From assembly GCA_002685415.1 (NCBI GenBank), contig NYXO01000032.1, forward strand, positions 1-17,852: DNA of 17,852 nucleotides, read 5' to 3'. The notes beneath the pieces are model-generated. The model did no database searches and was not told where the DNA came from. It worked only from the letters and a program-made list of their open reading frames with translations. Of this stretch, positions 1 to 6,811 are shown in pieces; within the stretch, counting starts at the first letter, position 1; the number at the start of each line of letters is the position of its first letter. Made by a program: the position numbers and the translations under genes. Source of the DNA: Methanobacteriota archaeon (GTDB taxonomy: Archaea; Thermoplasmatota; Poseidoniia; Poseidoniales; Thalassarchaeaceae).

Positions 1-402
1 CATGACAGGTGGCCTGGATTCGATTGTTCACTATACAATGCAGCTCGTTTGCTGGAAATAGTCGGACGTGATTCTTCACCCAAGGTTGGTGGGATGAGTT
101 TCTCACAGAGATTCGCTAACCTACCTGATTACCCTTCAACTGATGAGACAAAGATTCCATTGGTTGGAGAAAGAGAAGAAACTATGAACGCTGTAGAAGG
201 TGCTTTTACAGATATGCAAAAGTCGACTGTTGACGGAATCAGAGTTCGCTATCCTGATGGATGGTATCTTTGCAGACCATCGAATACAGAACCGATTTTG
301 GTTATGCGGGCAGAAGGTCGAGATAATTCAGCATTGGCAGCGATCATCGAGGATGTTAATTCCCGAATTGGCCATATGTTAGATTTGACCAAACTGAGAT
401 GA
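1..402 (+). CDS. Phosphomannomutase / phosphoglucosamine mutase, C-terminal part (5' truncated by window)
   Basis: This is the last 133 residues of an alpha-D-phosphohexomutase, an enzyme that moves phosphate between C1 and C6 of mannose, glucose or glucosamine to supply sugar nucleotides. The reading frame is open from base 1, so the gene starts outside the window. The visible part begins HDRWPGFDCSLYNAARLLEI, the family's segment around the sugar-binding domain. It ends with the phosphate-binding domain 4, whose hallmark loop reads RPSNTEPILVMRAEG. The TGA stop directly abuts the stop codon of the convergent membrane protein. The C-terminal domain alone does not separate mannose, glucose and glucosamine specificity. 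The active-site serine and metal-binding domains lie upstream and cannot be inspected. Confidence 0.9.
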   Translation, partial: HDRWPGFDCSLYNAARLLEIVGRDSSPKVGGMSFSQRFANLPDYPSTDETKIPLVGEREETMNAVEGAFTDMQKSTVDGIRVRYPDGWYLCRPSNTEPILVMRAEGRDNSALAAIIEDVNSRIGHMLDLTKLR

Positions 403-942
403 TTACTCCATTCCACCATCAGATAACATCAGTGGGATTGCAACAATTATTCCACAAATGGCATAGCAGAATATACCGCAAATTCCTTGCGCTGCACCCA
501 GTCCAGCACCAAATCCAATACCCTCACTATCCATCGCACTACCAGCAATTGACGAAGAAATGATTGAGCCGATCCATGCAAGTAAAAATGCTGCAAAAGT
601 CAGCCAAATTCCTGTTTTCTTGTATTGAGTAATCTGATAACCACTGAAAACAGCTAGGGCTCCTGCCGATATAGAAGTTAGAATTGTTATCACGAAATAC
701 TCTATCGGGTAACTTATCTCGTTCCCATTCAAATCCGTTGCTCCAATATCCGATAGTAAGGTTAGTGGAGAACCGAGCAGATTGAATGCTCCCCAAATAA
801 TCACAAGGATTCCAATTACCTTTGCAGCTGCATTCTTCTGAACTGGAAAATTTTGTCCGGTGTTGACGAATACTCTTCCTGCATCTACTACTGCTGGTTC
901 TGTCGTACCATCCAGTGTGCCTGGGTTTTGGTCTTCTTCCAT
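403..942 (-). CDS. Small four-helix membrane protein of unknown function
   Basis: A 179-residue protein that I do not recognise. The first ~38 residues are hydrophilic and acidic (MEEDQNPGTLDG...). They are followed by about four hydrophobic segments at roughly residues 40-62, 80-104, 110-133 and 140-173. The third and fourth are rich in Gly, Ala, Ile and Ser, typical of packed transmembrane helices. No signal peptide, charged membrane motif or catalytic signature is visible. The ATG is 48 bases downstream of the phosphoglycerate kinase stop on the same strand. Co-transcription is possible, though an A-rich AAAATA stretch about 30 bases before the ATG could be a separate weak promoter. Its stop codon touches that of the convergent sugar-phosphate mutase. 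An integral membrane location is well supported; the function is unknown. Confidence 0.75.
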   Translation of the reverse strand: MEEDQNPGTLDGTTEPAVVDAGRVFVNTGQNFPVQKNAAAKVIGILVIIWGAFNLLGSPLTLLSDIGATDLNGNEISYPIEYFVITILTSISAGALAVFSGYQITQYKKTGIWLTFAAFLLAWIGSIISSSIAGSAMDSEGIGFGAGLGAAQGICGIFCYAICGIIVAIPLMLSDGGME

Positions 943-990
943 GTCTAATTCTAATCGCTCAGGACTGATAGGTATTTTGGCGTCATTTCT

Positions 991-2238
991 CTAACGAAAC
1001 TTTTCTGCAGAATGTTGCAATGCTTCGATAACAGGCATTCTGTCCCCACAAAGCATCTGCAAACAGGCTCCTCCACCGGTGCTATTGTGTGATACTTTGT
1101 CAGCAACTCCTCGCGAATTTACCAAGGCACTGGTATGACCTCCTCCTACAATTGTCATGGCCTGAGTTTCGGTACACATGTTGAGAATCTCAATGGTTCC
1201 GAAGGCAAAGGCGGGCTTCTCAAAGTAACTTGCAGGTCCATTCCACAGAATGCAGCCTGCTTGCATCAATATGGGCCTTAATTGCATCAGAGTCTCTACT
1301 CCGATATCGTAGATTGGATGTGGAACTGGAAGGTCCTCAACAGTAAGTCCAACTCTTTCTTCATCAATTTCCACAGCCACATCATTTGGAACTAAGAGTA
1401 AATCCGAATGATTCTCCACTAGTGTGCTAGCCATTTCCCAAGCGATATCGAAATCATCTCCTAGAGTTGCTCTGATAAATTCCTTATTTCCTTCTCCGAT
1501 GTCAATGCCTTGAGCCCAGAGAATCATATTTCCAACCACCCCAACAAAGGCAATCGTATCGACCACACCTCGATTGATTAGATTCTGAGCTACTCGGAAC
1601 GAATCGTCAGCCTTAGCCCCGCCTAGAATTGCAACGTATGGTCGTGGCGGGTTTGTAACAGCGGTTTGTAGAGCGTTAATCTCTCGTTGCATCAAGCGCC
1701 CTGCGATACAGGGTAAATCATCTGCAAACCCTGTCAATGTGGGGGAATTACGGTGTGCTGCGGCGAAGGCGTCAGTAACATATGCATCAAATTCTGGAGC
1801 GAGATTCAAGACGATTTGAGAGATTCGTAATTCTTCCAATTCTGCTTTCTTAAGTGAAATTTCTTCATTGTGCATTCTAACATTGTCCAAACAAAGAATC
1901 TCTCCATTTTGCAAACTGCGGATAGCATCTATCGCTTCTTCGCCACAGACATCAGGAACAAAACGAATAGCTCGGCCAAGAATACTACCAAGTCTTTCTG
2001 CGTGACCTGAAAGATCTGTGAAATCGTCTTTTCCGGGCCTAGACTGATGACCAAGAATCACAACCTTAGATTCGGAAAGGTCAGCCAGAGTGGGTATAAT
2101 CGCTCTGAGTCTTCCATCATCTAGGAAGGCACCAGTCTCTGGATGAAGGGGTGAATTAATGTCAACGCGATATAGCACACGCTTACCGCTTAGGTGAATA
2201 TCGTCCAAGGATAGAACGTCTTTCACGATGTGGGCCAC
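991..2238 (-). CDS. pgk: Phosphoglycerate kinase, archaeal type
   Basis: Catalyses 1,3-bisphosphoglycerate + ADP = 3-phosphoglycerate + ATP in glycolysis/gluconeogenesis, in the cytoplasm. Family motifs are intact: RVDINSPL (about residues 24-31, substrate-binding N domain), GHQSRPG (63-69), VTDAFAAAHR, ILGGAKADDS, WNGPASYFE, and in the C domain GGGHTSAL (from 365) and STGGGA (386-391) for nucleotide phosphates. The frame is open up to an ATG at 2331, which would give 446 aa. Those first 31 residues precede the normal family start and overlap the divergent peptidase gene. I choose the GTG at 2238 (415 aa), because a TATA-like TTTATCT lies about 30 bases upstream. The GTG at 2226 is a second option. 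Family assignment is secure; the exact start is an inference. Confidence 0.95.
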   Translation of the reverse strand: MAHIVKDVLSLDDIHLSGKRVLYRVDINSPLHPETGAFLDDGRLRAIIPTLADLSESKVVILGHQSRPGKDDFTDLSGHAERLGSILGRAIRFVPDVCGEEAIDAIRSLQNGEILCLDNVRMHNEEISLKKAELEELRISQIVLNLAPEFDAYVTDAFAAAHRNSPTLTGFADDLPCIAGRLMQREINALQTAVTNPPRPYVAILGGAKADDSFRVAQNLINRGVVDTIAFVGVVGNMILWAQGIDIGEGNKEFIRATLGDDFDIAWEMASTLVENHSDLLLVPNDVAVEIDEERVGLTVEDLPVPHPIYDIGVETLMQLRPILMQAGCILWNGPASYFEKPAFAFGTIEILNMCTETQAMTIVGGGHTSALVNSRGVADKVSHNSTGGGACLQMLCGDRMPVIEALQHSAEKFR

Positions 2239-2264
2239 CAGCAGGCGTCTTTTGATAATGATGG

Positions 2265-2271
2265 AGATAAA
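2265..2271 (-). promoter_or_regulatory. Probable TATA box of pgk
   Basis: On the minus strand the bases read TTTATCT, centred about 30 bases before the GTG at 2238. That spacing fits an archaeal TATA box giving a leaderless or nearly leaderless transcript. It supports the shorter start of the kinase gene. The assignment rests only on position and composition. Confidence 0.45.
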
Positions 2272-2324
2272 CGGCTCAGAACTCCCCCCCAATGCCTTTG
2301 TGTCTCTGCCGTAGTGGCGAGTTA

Positions 2325-3581
2325 ATGGCATGGGACGCGGAGCGACTTACCGGTCCAGATGGAGAAGACTGGAGAGTGCCAGTTAGCGAATTGGAAGAGC
2401 GTCGCAATCGACTTTCGTCAGCACTCGCAGAATCTGGGTTTGAGTCAGCATTAATCGATGACCCAGTGGAACTCTACTGGTTAACTGGTGGTAGACAAAA
2501 CGGGATGATTCTGATAGGGGCTGAAGACTCGGATGTAGAGAATACCCATTGGGTTAGGAAATCACTCAGAAGAGCCAAATTTGAATCTGGAGAGGACAAT
2601 GCTCCGGACCCGATTACAGCTCAGCCAAGTATGAGACAAATGACCGGGGCACTCCGTTCACTCGGCGTAACATCTGCCCCTGCAATGTTGGCTGGTAAAA
2701 TGCCTCATGATAGATGGCAGTACTTCTCAGGAAGATTGTCTGAACTAGGTGAAATGCAGGATGTGACTTACCTAATGTACGGTCTGCGTGAAACAAAATC
2801 TGCTTGGGAGCTTGAAATGCTGCGAGAAAGTGGACGGATAAATCGAGAGATGTTTGAAGCGGTCAAAGAAGTTGGTGGAGAGGGTCGTAGCGAGTTAGAA
2901 ATGGCTGCTTCGGCCGATGAGGTTAGCCGAGCTGCAGGATTTGGAGGCCGAATCAGGATGAGGCGATGGCCGATGGATTGTGACCGTGTTGTAATCGCTG
3001 CAGGAAGATCCGGAGCCGTTCCATCTTACTTCGATTCGGCTATTGGTGGATTGGGAGCAAGCCCCGTCTCTTCACTAGGTGCCGGCCATGCAAAAGTCGT
3101 AGCCGGAGAGCCTGTTATCGTCGATATCGTTCATCTGCATCGTGGATATGTTTCAGATTGTACACGAATGTTCTGCGCTGGTCGTTTAGATGATGAATCC
3201 GTGGGTAGATTGAATGATATGGCTGAGATTAGGGACTCAATTGTGTCGAGCCTCGGGAAGGGAGACCATTGTTCTGAGGCATGGAGAATCGGTAGTGGAA
3301 TGGCTGACGAAATGGGCTACTCTGAGCATCTTATGGGGATGCCACCTGAACAAGCCGTTTTCCTGGGTCATTCGGTGGGGTTGGAACTGGATGAAACTCC
3401 TGTTGTCGCTGATAGATTCGACAGAGAACTCCCAATCGGAGGGACAATGGCGATTGAGCCTAAGGTAATCTATGAATCAGGAGCTATTGGAACTGAGGAT
3501 ACATTTGCTCGAACTCAAGATGGAATGGAATGCCTGACTATGGGGGATTCATGGGACCTACTTACGGAGTGGGAGGCATGA
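2325..3581 (+). CDS. M24-family metallopeptidase (Xaa-Pro aminopeptidase/dipeptidase-like)
   Basis: A 418-residue cytoplasmic pita-bread-fold protein of the creatinase/aminopeptidase P group, whose members cut Xaa-Pro bonds using two metal ions. The N-terminal ~150 residues form the creatinase-type accessory domain and the C-terminal half is catalytic. All five expected metal ligands are visible in order: D267 (IVDIVHLHRGY), D278 (SDCTR), H349 (GHSVGL), E378 (AIEPK) and E391 (GTEDTF). The enzyme should therefore be active, but substrate specificity is not readable. An upstream in-frame ATG at 2292 adds only 11 residues. I prefer the ATG at 2325, which begins MAWDAERLTG and clears the divergent kinase promoter. 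Its stop overlaps the start of the next gene as ATGA, so the two are probably translationally coupled. Confidence 0.88.
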   Translation: MAWDAERLTGPDGEDWRVPVSELEERRNRLSSALAESGFESALIDDPVELYWLTGGRQNGMILIGAEDSDVENTHWVRKSLRRAKFESGEDNAPDPITAQPSMRQMTGALRSLGVTSAPAMLAGKMPHDRWQYFSGRLSELGEMQDVTYLMYGLRETKSAWELEMLRESGRINREMFEAVKEVGGEGRSELEMAASADEVSRAAGFGGRIRMRRWPMDCDRVVIAAGRSGAVPSYFDSAIGGLGASPVSSLGAGHAKVVAGEPVIVDIVHLHRGYVSDCTRMFCAGRLDDESVGRLNDMAEIRDSIVSSLGKGDHCSEAWRIGSGMADEMGYSEHLMGMPPEQAVFLGHSVGLELDETPVVADRFDRELPIGGTMAIEPKVIYESGAIGTEDTFARTQDGMECLTMGDSWDLLTEWEA

Positions 3582-3871
3582 GTCGAGCCAAAAAAACCGC
3601 TCAGAAGCGTCTTGCAAGATTACTTCGAGGACGTACCGAACCTCATGGAATCGAGATTACTGATGAGTCAATACTCAAGGGTGTTGAAGTTGATGATTCT
3701 GGGATTGTTCAGTTGTGGATTCAACCAACCCGAGCACATTGCCCTTGTTGTATCAATGACCTGATGGAGCTCCGCTCCGATATCAATCAACAAAAGGGAG
3801 TTCTTGCTTGTCATATCGAGGTTGTTGGTGTGCCGCAAGCTGATAGATGGACTGCTGCGATAAATGAATAA
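3578..3871 (+). CDS. Small MIP18/DUF59-like protein (possible Fe-S assembly factor)
   Basis: A 97-residue protein starting at the ATG that overlaps the peptidase stop (ATGA). The frame runs further upstream, but only inside the peptidase gene. After a basic N-terminus (MSRAKKTAQKRLARLLRGR) comes a pattern resembling the DUF59/MIP18 fold: a predicted strand IVQLWIQPT, then AHCPCC (C55, C57, C58), a helix DLMELRSDINQQ, a strand VLACHIEVVGV, and a terminal DRWT. DUF59 proteins act in Fe-S cluster assembly and usually carry a single Cys in a CP motif. The triple-Cys version here is unusual. A distant NifU-like relationship is an alternative reading. Pairing with a metallopeptidase may hint at a metal-related task, but that is inference. 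Its stop abuts the stop of the convergent cupin. Confidence 0.6.
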   Translation: MSRAKKTAQKRLARLLRGRTEPHGIEITDESILKGVEVDDSGIVQLWIQPTRAHCPCCINDLMELRSDINQQKGVLACHIEVVGVPQADRWTAAINE

Positions 3872-4234
3872 TCAAATCCAAACATCATTGTCTGCTGTTA
3901 AATCGCTATCAGCATCTCCCGTATTTACCACTCCACGAGGCTCAACTAGCATAACTTTGCATTCAGAATCAGCATATGGTTTGTGTTCAACACCTTTTGG
4001 GACGACTAACATCTCGCCCTCGTTTAGTTGCACGGTTTCATTCTCAAACTCGATATTCATGCTACCCTCGATTACGAAAAACACCTCATCAGTATCTGGA
4101 TGATTGTGCCATACGAATTCACCTTGGATTTTTACTAATTTGAATTGATAATCATTTAATTCAGCAATAACTTTTGGCGACCAATGGTCGGAAAACTTCG
4201 CTAATTTGTCTTTCAGATTAATCGTATCCATCAT
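3872..4234 (-). CDS. Single-domain cupin protein
   Basis: A 120-residue small cupin, likely cytoplasmic. Cupin motif 1 is complete: [20 protein letters not shown], with H43, H45 and E50. Motif 2, [16 protein letters not shown], contributes H84. Together these form the usual 3-His/1-Glu metal site, so a bound divalent metal is likely. Small cupins of this kind resemble the mannose-6-phosphate-isomerase-like C-terminal domain and may be isomerases, dioxygenases or simple binding proteins. The sequence does not decide. Two adjacent ATG codons are available (4234 and 4231). The first overlaps the stop of the small membrane protein gene in an ATGA arrangement, indicating coupled translation. The ferredoxin lies upstream in the same set. 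The stop touches that of the convergent DUF59-like gene. Confidence 0.9.
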   Translation of the reverse strand: MMDTINLKDKLAKFSDHWSPKVIAELNDYQFKLVKIQGEFVWHNHPDTDEVFFVIEGSMNIEFENETVQLNEGEMLVVPKGVEHKPYADSECKVMLVEPRGVVNTGDADSDLTADNDVWI

Positions 4235-4395
4235 TCTTCACTCTCCATTTTACTATCTCGTTTCCATCTTCGTGCTTTACGCTCTTCTACTTCCAAAAGT
4301 TTGGCACGAAGGCGAGTGTATAGAAACCAAACCGCAACCCCTACGCCTACAAGATTGAAGATTACTAAGAAGAGAAACTCTTGGTCATCCATCAT
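4231..4395 (-). CDS. 54-residue single-pass membrane protein between ferredoxin and cupin
   Basis: A short gene I found by reading the minus strand between the ferredoxin and the cupin. It starts at tandem ATG codons (4395/4392), six bases after the ferredoxin stop. It ends in TGA overlapping the cupin ATG (ATGA). The protein starts [15 protein letters not shown], continues through a hydrophobic helix at about residues 8-26 (ending VAVWFLY), and then has a strongly charged, basic helix ([21 protein letters not shown]). This predicts one membrane span with an acidic N-terminus outside and a basic cytoplasmic tail by the positive-inside rule. I recognise no family. Tight packing on both sides and a sensible protein argue that it is real. 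It may anchor the neighbouring ferredoxin or cupin at the membrane, but this is speculative. Confidence 0.72.
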   Translation of the reverse strand: MMDDQEFLFLVIFNLVGVGVAVWFLYTRLRAKLLEVEERKARRWKRDSKMESEE

Positions 4396-4401
4396 ATCAC
4401 A

Positions 4402-4689
4402 TCACAAAGGTGGGATTACATCGATATCACAGGTTTCGCTTACTTCCATACAGCACGACAGAACCCCTCCATCCTCTATTAGAAATTCATCAAGACCTGG
4501 CGGTAATGGCTCAGGATACTCGATCTTTCCTTCCTTCAATCGAACCAAACATGTGCCGCAGTTGCCCGAAGTACAATTTGTTGGAATGTCAACACCAGCT
4601 TTCTCGGCAACCTCGACCAAAGGCTCGTTTTCTTCGGCTTCTGCTACGCCAAGAAGAAGAGCCCCGCGAAAGAATCGGACTATCGTCAC
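4402..4689 (-). CDS. [2Fe-2S] plant-type ferredoxin
   Basis: A 95-residue soluble electron carrier. The cluster-binding pattern C39-x4-C44-x2-C47 (NCTSGNCGTC) followed about 31 residues later by C79 (VLSCC) is the classic plant-type arrangement. An extra Cys at C80 and another at C87 are less usual. The N-terminal ubiquitin-like beta-grasp strand is weakly matched (MTIVRFFRGALLLG). The start is GTG at 4689; in-frame codons upstream soon meet a TAA, so little alternative exists. It sits 43 bases after the zinc-ribbon gene and 6 bases before the small membrane protein, so it likely heads or belongs to a minus-strand operon ending with the cupin. Its redox partner cannot be read from the window. 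Confidence 0.9.
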   Translation of the reverse strand: MTIVRFFRGALLLGVAEAEENEPLVEVAEKAGVDIPTNCTSGNCGTCLVRLKEGKIEYPEPLPPGLDEFLIEDGGVLSCCMEVSETCDIDVIPPL

Positions 4690-4732
4690 AGTACTCCGAA
4701 TCGATTATTCGCCTTGAAATCGACCTTTGAAC

Positions 4733-5824
4733 TCAATCGTTCTTCCAACGAGTCCATTGGCCTGTTTGCTTGTTGAAAACAAGACCTGCCTTCTTCATCC
4801 ACTTGTTGAACTTGGTAGCACCTGCTCCTGTTGCGAGAATGAAGTCTTCTCGATGCTCTTGCGCTTGGATGTAGCCCTTCGCCGCTAGTGTCTGGTCAAT
4901 CCACTCATCGATACTCATCAGACCGCCTGTCAGGTCGCTTGCTTCCACCGCAGCCGCCATCTCTTCAGCAGATGCACCGGTTGCTTCCAAATCCTTAATC
5001 ATCGCATCCTTGATTATGTCGGCAGACTTCTTCTTCGGCTTTCGAATGAGCTTTTCTCGAGGTTTCATCTTTGGATCGATTTTTATCCGAGAACCATTGT
5101 TTAGCTGCTCATCAACAAATTTTGCCATCGGTGCATGGAATTCCTCCTCACAATCCCAGCAAACAAATGAGAAGTCTCCAGTATCTTCGATTACATTACC
5201 GCCTCGAGGGTCCATTTCTTCGCCACATTCGGGGCAAGCATACATGCACAATTTAGGGGCTATTTTTCTGCGGAAGTCAACAATATCCTGAGGCGTACCT
5301 ACCAATTCAAGCATCTCGTGGTCTCTAGCAGCCTCCAGACCTCTAGTCTCAAGTTGATCGCGTAGTTTAGTACGCTGTTCACGCTTGGATTCATCATCAA
5401 ATGAATTCTCCAACTTGACTATGAGTTCGATGGTTTTACCTAAGCGATTCATAACCAATTTCTTTGAACGGAATGCCTCTACTTTTGCTAGACGTAATTC
5501 CTCTTTCTTCTCGTTGAGCTCTGAAACGATATCCTTCTGCTCTCGCTTGAAGCGTTGCTCCTCGATTTTGTCGACCTGTTTCTTCTTGTCTTTTGAGAGA
5601 ACATCCGCGAGATAACGTTGCTTTGCAGAGGCTCTTGGTCCAGATTTAACCGCCTCAAGTACCGACTTTGCAATCTCTTTCTTGAGACCGTAATTATTGC
5701 GAAGCTTCTCTTCGTCGAGTTTCTTTAGATCGCCGACTTTGATACCTGAGTCAGCAAGGAGTTGGGCCGTATTCTCATCGATTCCTCTACGCAATAGCGC
5801 GAGATATGTGTCCTTCTTGGCCAT
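4733..5824 (-). CDS. Unrecognised protein with helix-hairpin-helix-like N-terminus, coiled coil and zinc ribbon
   Basis: A 363-residue, very charged, probably cytoplasmic protein of no family I know. Residues ~5-60 (LALLRRGIDENTAQLLADSG...YGLKKEIAKSVLEAV) resemble a helix-hairpin-helix or SAM-like nucleic-acid-binding fold. Residues ~75-175 are Lys/Glu-rich and should form a long coiled coil. A zinc ribbon follows: C197-x2-C200 (CPEC) and C222-x2-C225 (CWDC), with C193 nearby. A lysine-rich linker (~250-270) leads to a C-terminal helical domain ending NKQTGQWTRWKND. This domain order suggests a nucleic-acid- or ribosome-associated factor, in line with its place just after the Pus10-L21e-RpoF-DUF655-RsmA cluster. 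The ATG at 5824 has GGGAG about 8 bases upstream. A G+C-rich, hairpin-forming leader precedes it. Confidence 0.75.
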   Translation of the reverse strand: MAKKDTYLALLRRGIDENTAQLLADSGIKVGDLKKLDEEKLRNNYGLKKEIAKSVLEAVKSGPRASAKQRYLADVLSKDKKKQVDKIEEQRFKREQKDIVSELNEKKEELRLAKVEAFRSKKLVMNRLGKTIELIVKLENSFDDESKREQRTKLRDQLETRGLEAARDHEMLELVGTPQDIVDFRRKIAPKLCMYACPECGEEMDPRGGNVIEDTGDFSFVCWDCEEEFHAPMAKFVDEQLNNGSRIKIDPKMKPREKLIRKPKKKSADIIKDAMIKDLEATGASAEEMAAAVEASDLTGGLMSIDEWIDQTLAAKGYIQAQEHREDFILATGAGATKFNKWMKKAGLVFNKQTGQWTRWKND

Positions 5825-5925
5825 CTAACCAACTCCCTTCCCAGCAGCGTCTGCACACGCTGCGCTACCTCCCCCGAGCCCACAGTGGGCTTTGAAGGCG
5901 TGGTTCACCTGTTCTCTCGTATGGT
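5825..5925 (-). other. G+C-rich intergenic leader with two hairpins
   Basis: The 101 bases between the RsmA stop and the zinc-ribbon gene are clearly richer in G+C than the surrounding genes. On the transcribed (minus) strand they can form a perfect 7-bp stem with a 6-base loop (GCAGCGT/ACGCTGC, 5844-5863). They can also form a short stem around AGCCCACTGTGGGCT-like bases (about 5878-5891). A GGGAAGGGAG stretch follows before the ATG. I see no tRNA cloverleaf and no T-run terminator. It may be a structured 5' leader or a small RNA. Confidence 0.4.
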
Positions 5926-6798
5926 TCAGGCTTGAGTGATTTGACTGATTAGCGATACCCAATCCTCCGAAGTTAGATTCTCGGGACGTAGGTCGAGAGT
6001 TTCGCTGGGTATCGTATTGGTGGCTTTCTCCCAGCGAGAACGATGCCAACCAGATATTCTATTGAGGCGTTTAGGCGATTTTTTGAGAGAAGTTCTCAAC
6101 TTTCGGCGCCTATTTGCAAAACATTCGATAATTACCATTCTGAATAGCCGGCGATCAATAGATTCAGTCATCTCTCTATTGACCGGAATTAAATTTGTCA
6201 AACGTGAATGGACTCTTGGTGATGGACTGAATGAATGAGGAGCCACCTTCGAGTCCAATTCAACATCAAAATCTAGCCAAAGTGAGTGACCTAAAGGACC
6301 GCGGGTTGCATAGCCTTTGTTCATCGCCATACGTTCAGCAAATTCTTCCTGAACGAGTAGTGAAATGCCTTTGAGTTTCGAACTAAAGTGGTGCTTCTGA
6401 ATTCTATCTAGTACGGGGCTAGAAATCTGATATGGAAGGTTAGAAACGATGTGAGTGATATCTTTTGGCCAATCAATTTCCAGAGCATCGGCATGAATAA
6501 CTTGCAATTTTCCATCTGCATTGTTGAAAACTCTAGCTAGGTGAGATGTCGCCTCTTCATCCAATTCAATTGCGGTTACTTTTGCTCCGGTTCGCAATAA
6601 TTCTAGTGTCAGGGAACCGGGGCCTGGGCCAATCTCCAAAACATGACTATGCTCGTTAATTGGATGATTCTTTGAGGCGATTTCTACAGCCCTATCAATA
6701 ACCGCTTCATCTAGCAGAAAATGTTGACCAAGCGAACGATCTGGAGTAATTCGATCACGTAGTAGTTCTACGAGCAATCTGACGTCGAGGTCGTCCAT
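5926..6798 (-). CDS. rsmA: 16S rRNA (adenine-N6,N6)-dimethyltransferase RsmA/KsgA
   Basis: Methylates two adjacent adenosines near the 3' end of 16S rRNA during small-subunit maturation, using S-adenosylmethionine. The 290-residue protein shows the family start DRSLGQHFLLD (about 20-30), the SAM-binding motif I LEIGPGPGSLTLELL (54-68), the acidic motif AIELD (76-80), HADALEIDW (102-110), and the catalytic SNLPYQISSPVL (119-130). A basic C-terminal helical domain (FANRRRKLRTSLKK) should contact rRNA. An in-frame TTG at 6822 would overlap the upstream gene. The ATG at 6798 is better because GAGGTG sits about 5 bases before it and it begins just ahead of the conserved N-terminus. It follows the DUF655 gene by 13 bases, the usual archaeal order, so co-transcription is likely. 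Confidence 0.95.
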   Translation of the reverse strand: MDDLDVRLLVELLRDRITPDRSLGQHFLLDEAVIDRAVEIASKNHPINEHSHVLEIGPGPGSLTLELLRTGAKVTAIELDEEATSHLARVFNNADGKLQVIHADALEIDWPKDITHIVSNLPYQISSPVLDRIQKHHFSSKLKGISLLVQEEFAERMAMNKGYATRGPLGHSLWLDFDVELDSKVAPHSFSPSPRVHSRLTNLIPVNREMTESIDRRLFRMVIIECFANRRRKLRTSLKKSPKRLNRISGWHRSRWEKATNTIPSETLDLRPENLTSEDWVSLISQITQA

Positions 6799-6811
6799 GC
6801 TCGCACCTCGT

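Noticed and set aside
991..2331. The full 446-residue pgk frame starting at ATG 2331.
   Set aside because: The first 31 residues do not resemble the family N-terminus and overlap the divergent peptidase gene; the GTG at 2238 fits the motifs and promoter spacing.
4301..4730. Plus-strand reading frames of 138 and 106 residues opposite the ferredoxin and small membrane gene.
   Set aside because: Low-complexity Ser/Thr/Arg-rich translations with no recognisable domain; they mirror the real minus-strand genes.
5825..5925. A tRNA gene in the G+C-rich gap (it contains GGTAGCGCAG-like bases resembling a D arm).
   Set aside because: No 7-bp acceptor stem, anticodon arm or TPsiC arm can be arranged around it on either strand.
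5825..6049. A 74-residue minus-strand reading frame covering the gap after rsmA and the rsmA 3' end.
   Set aside because: More than half lies inside the secure rsmA gene in another frame, its composition is Ser/Gly-rich with no family resemblance, and the non-overlapping part is better explained as a structured leader.
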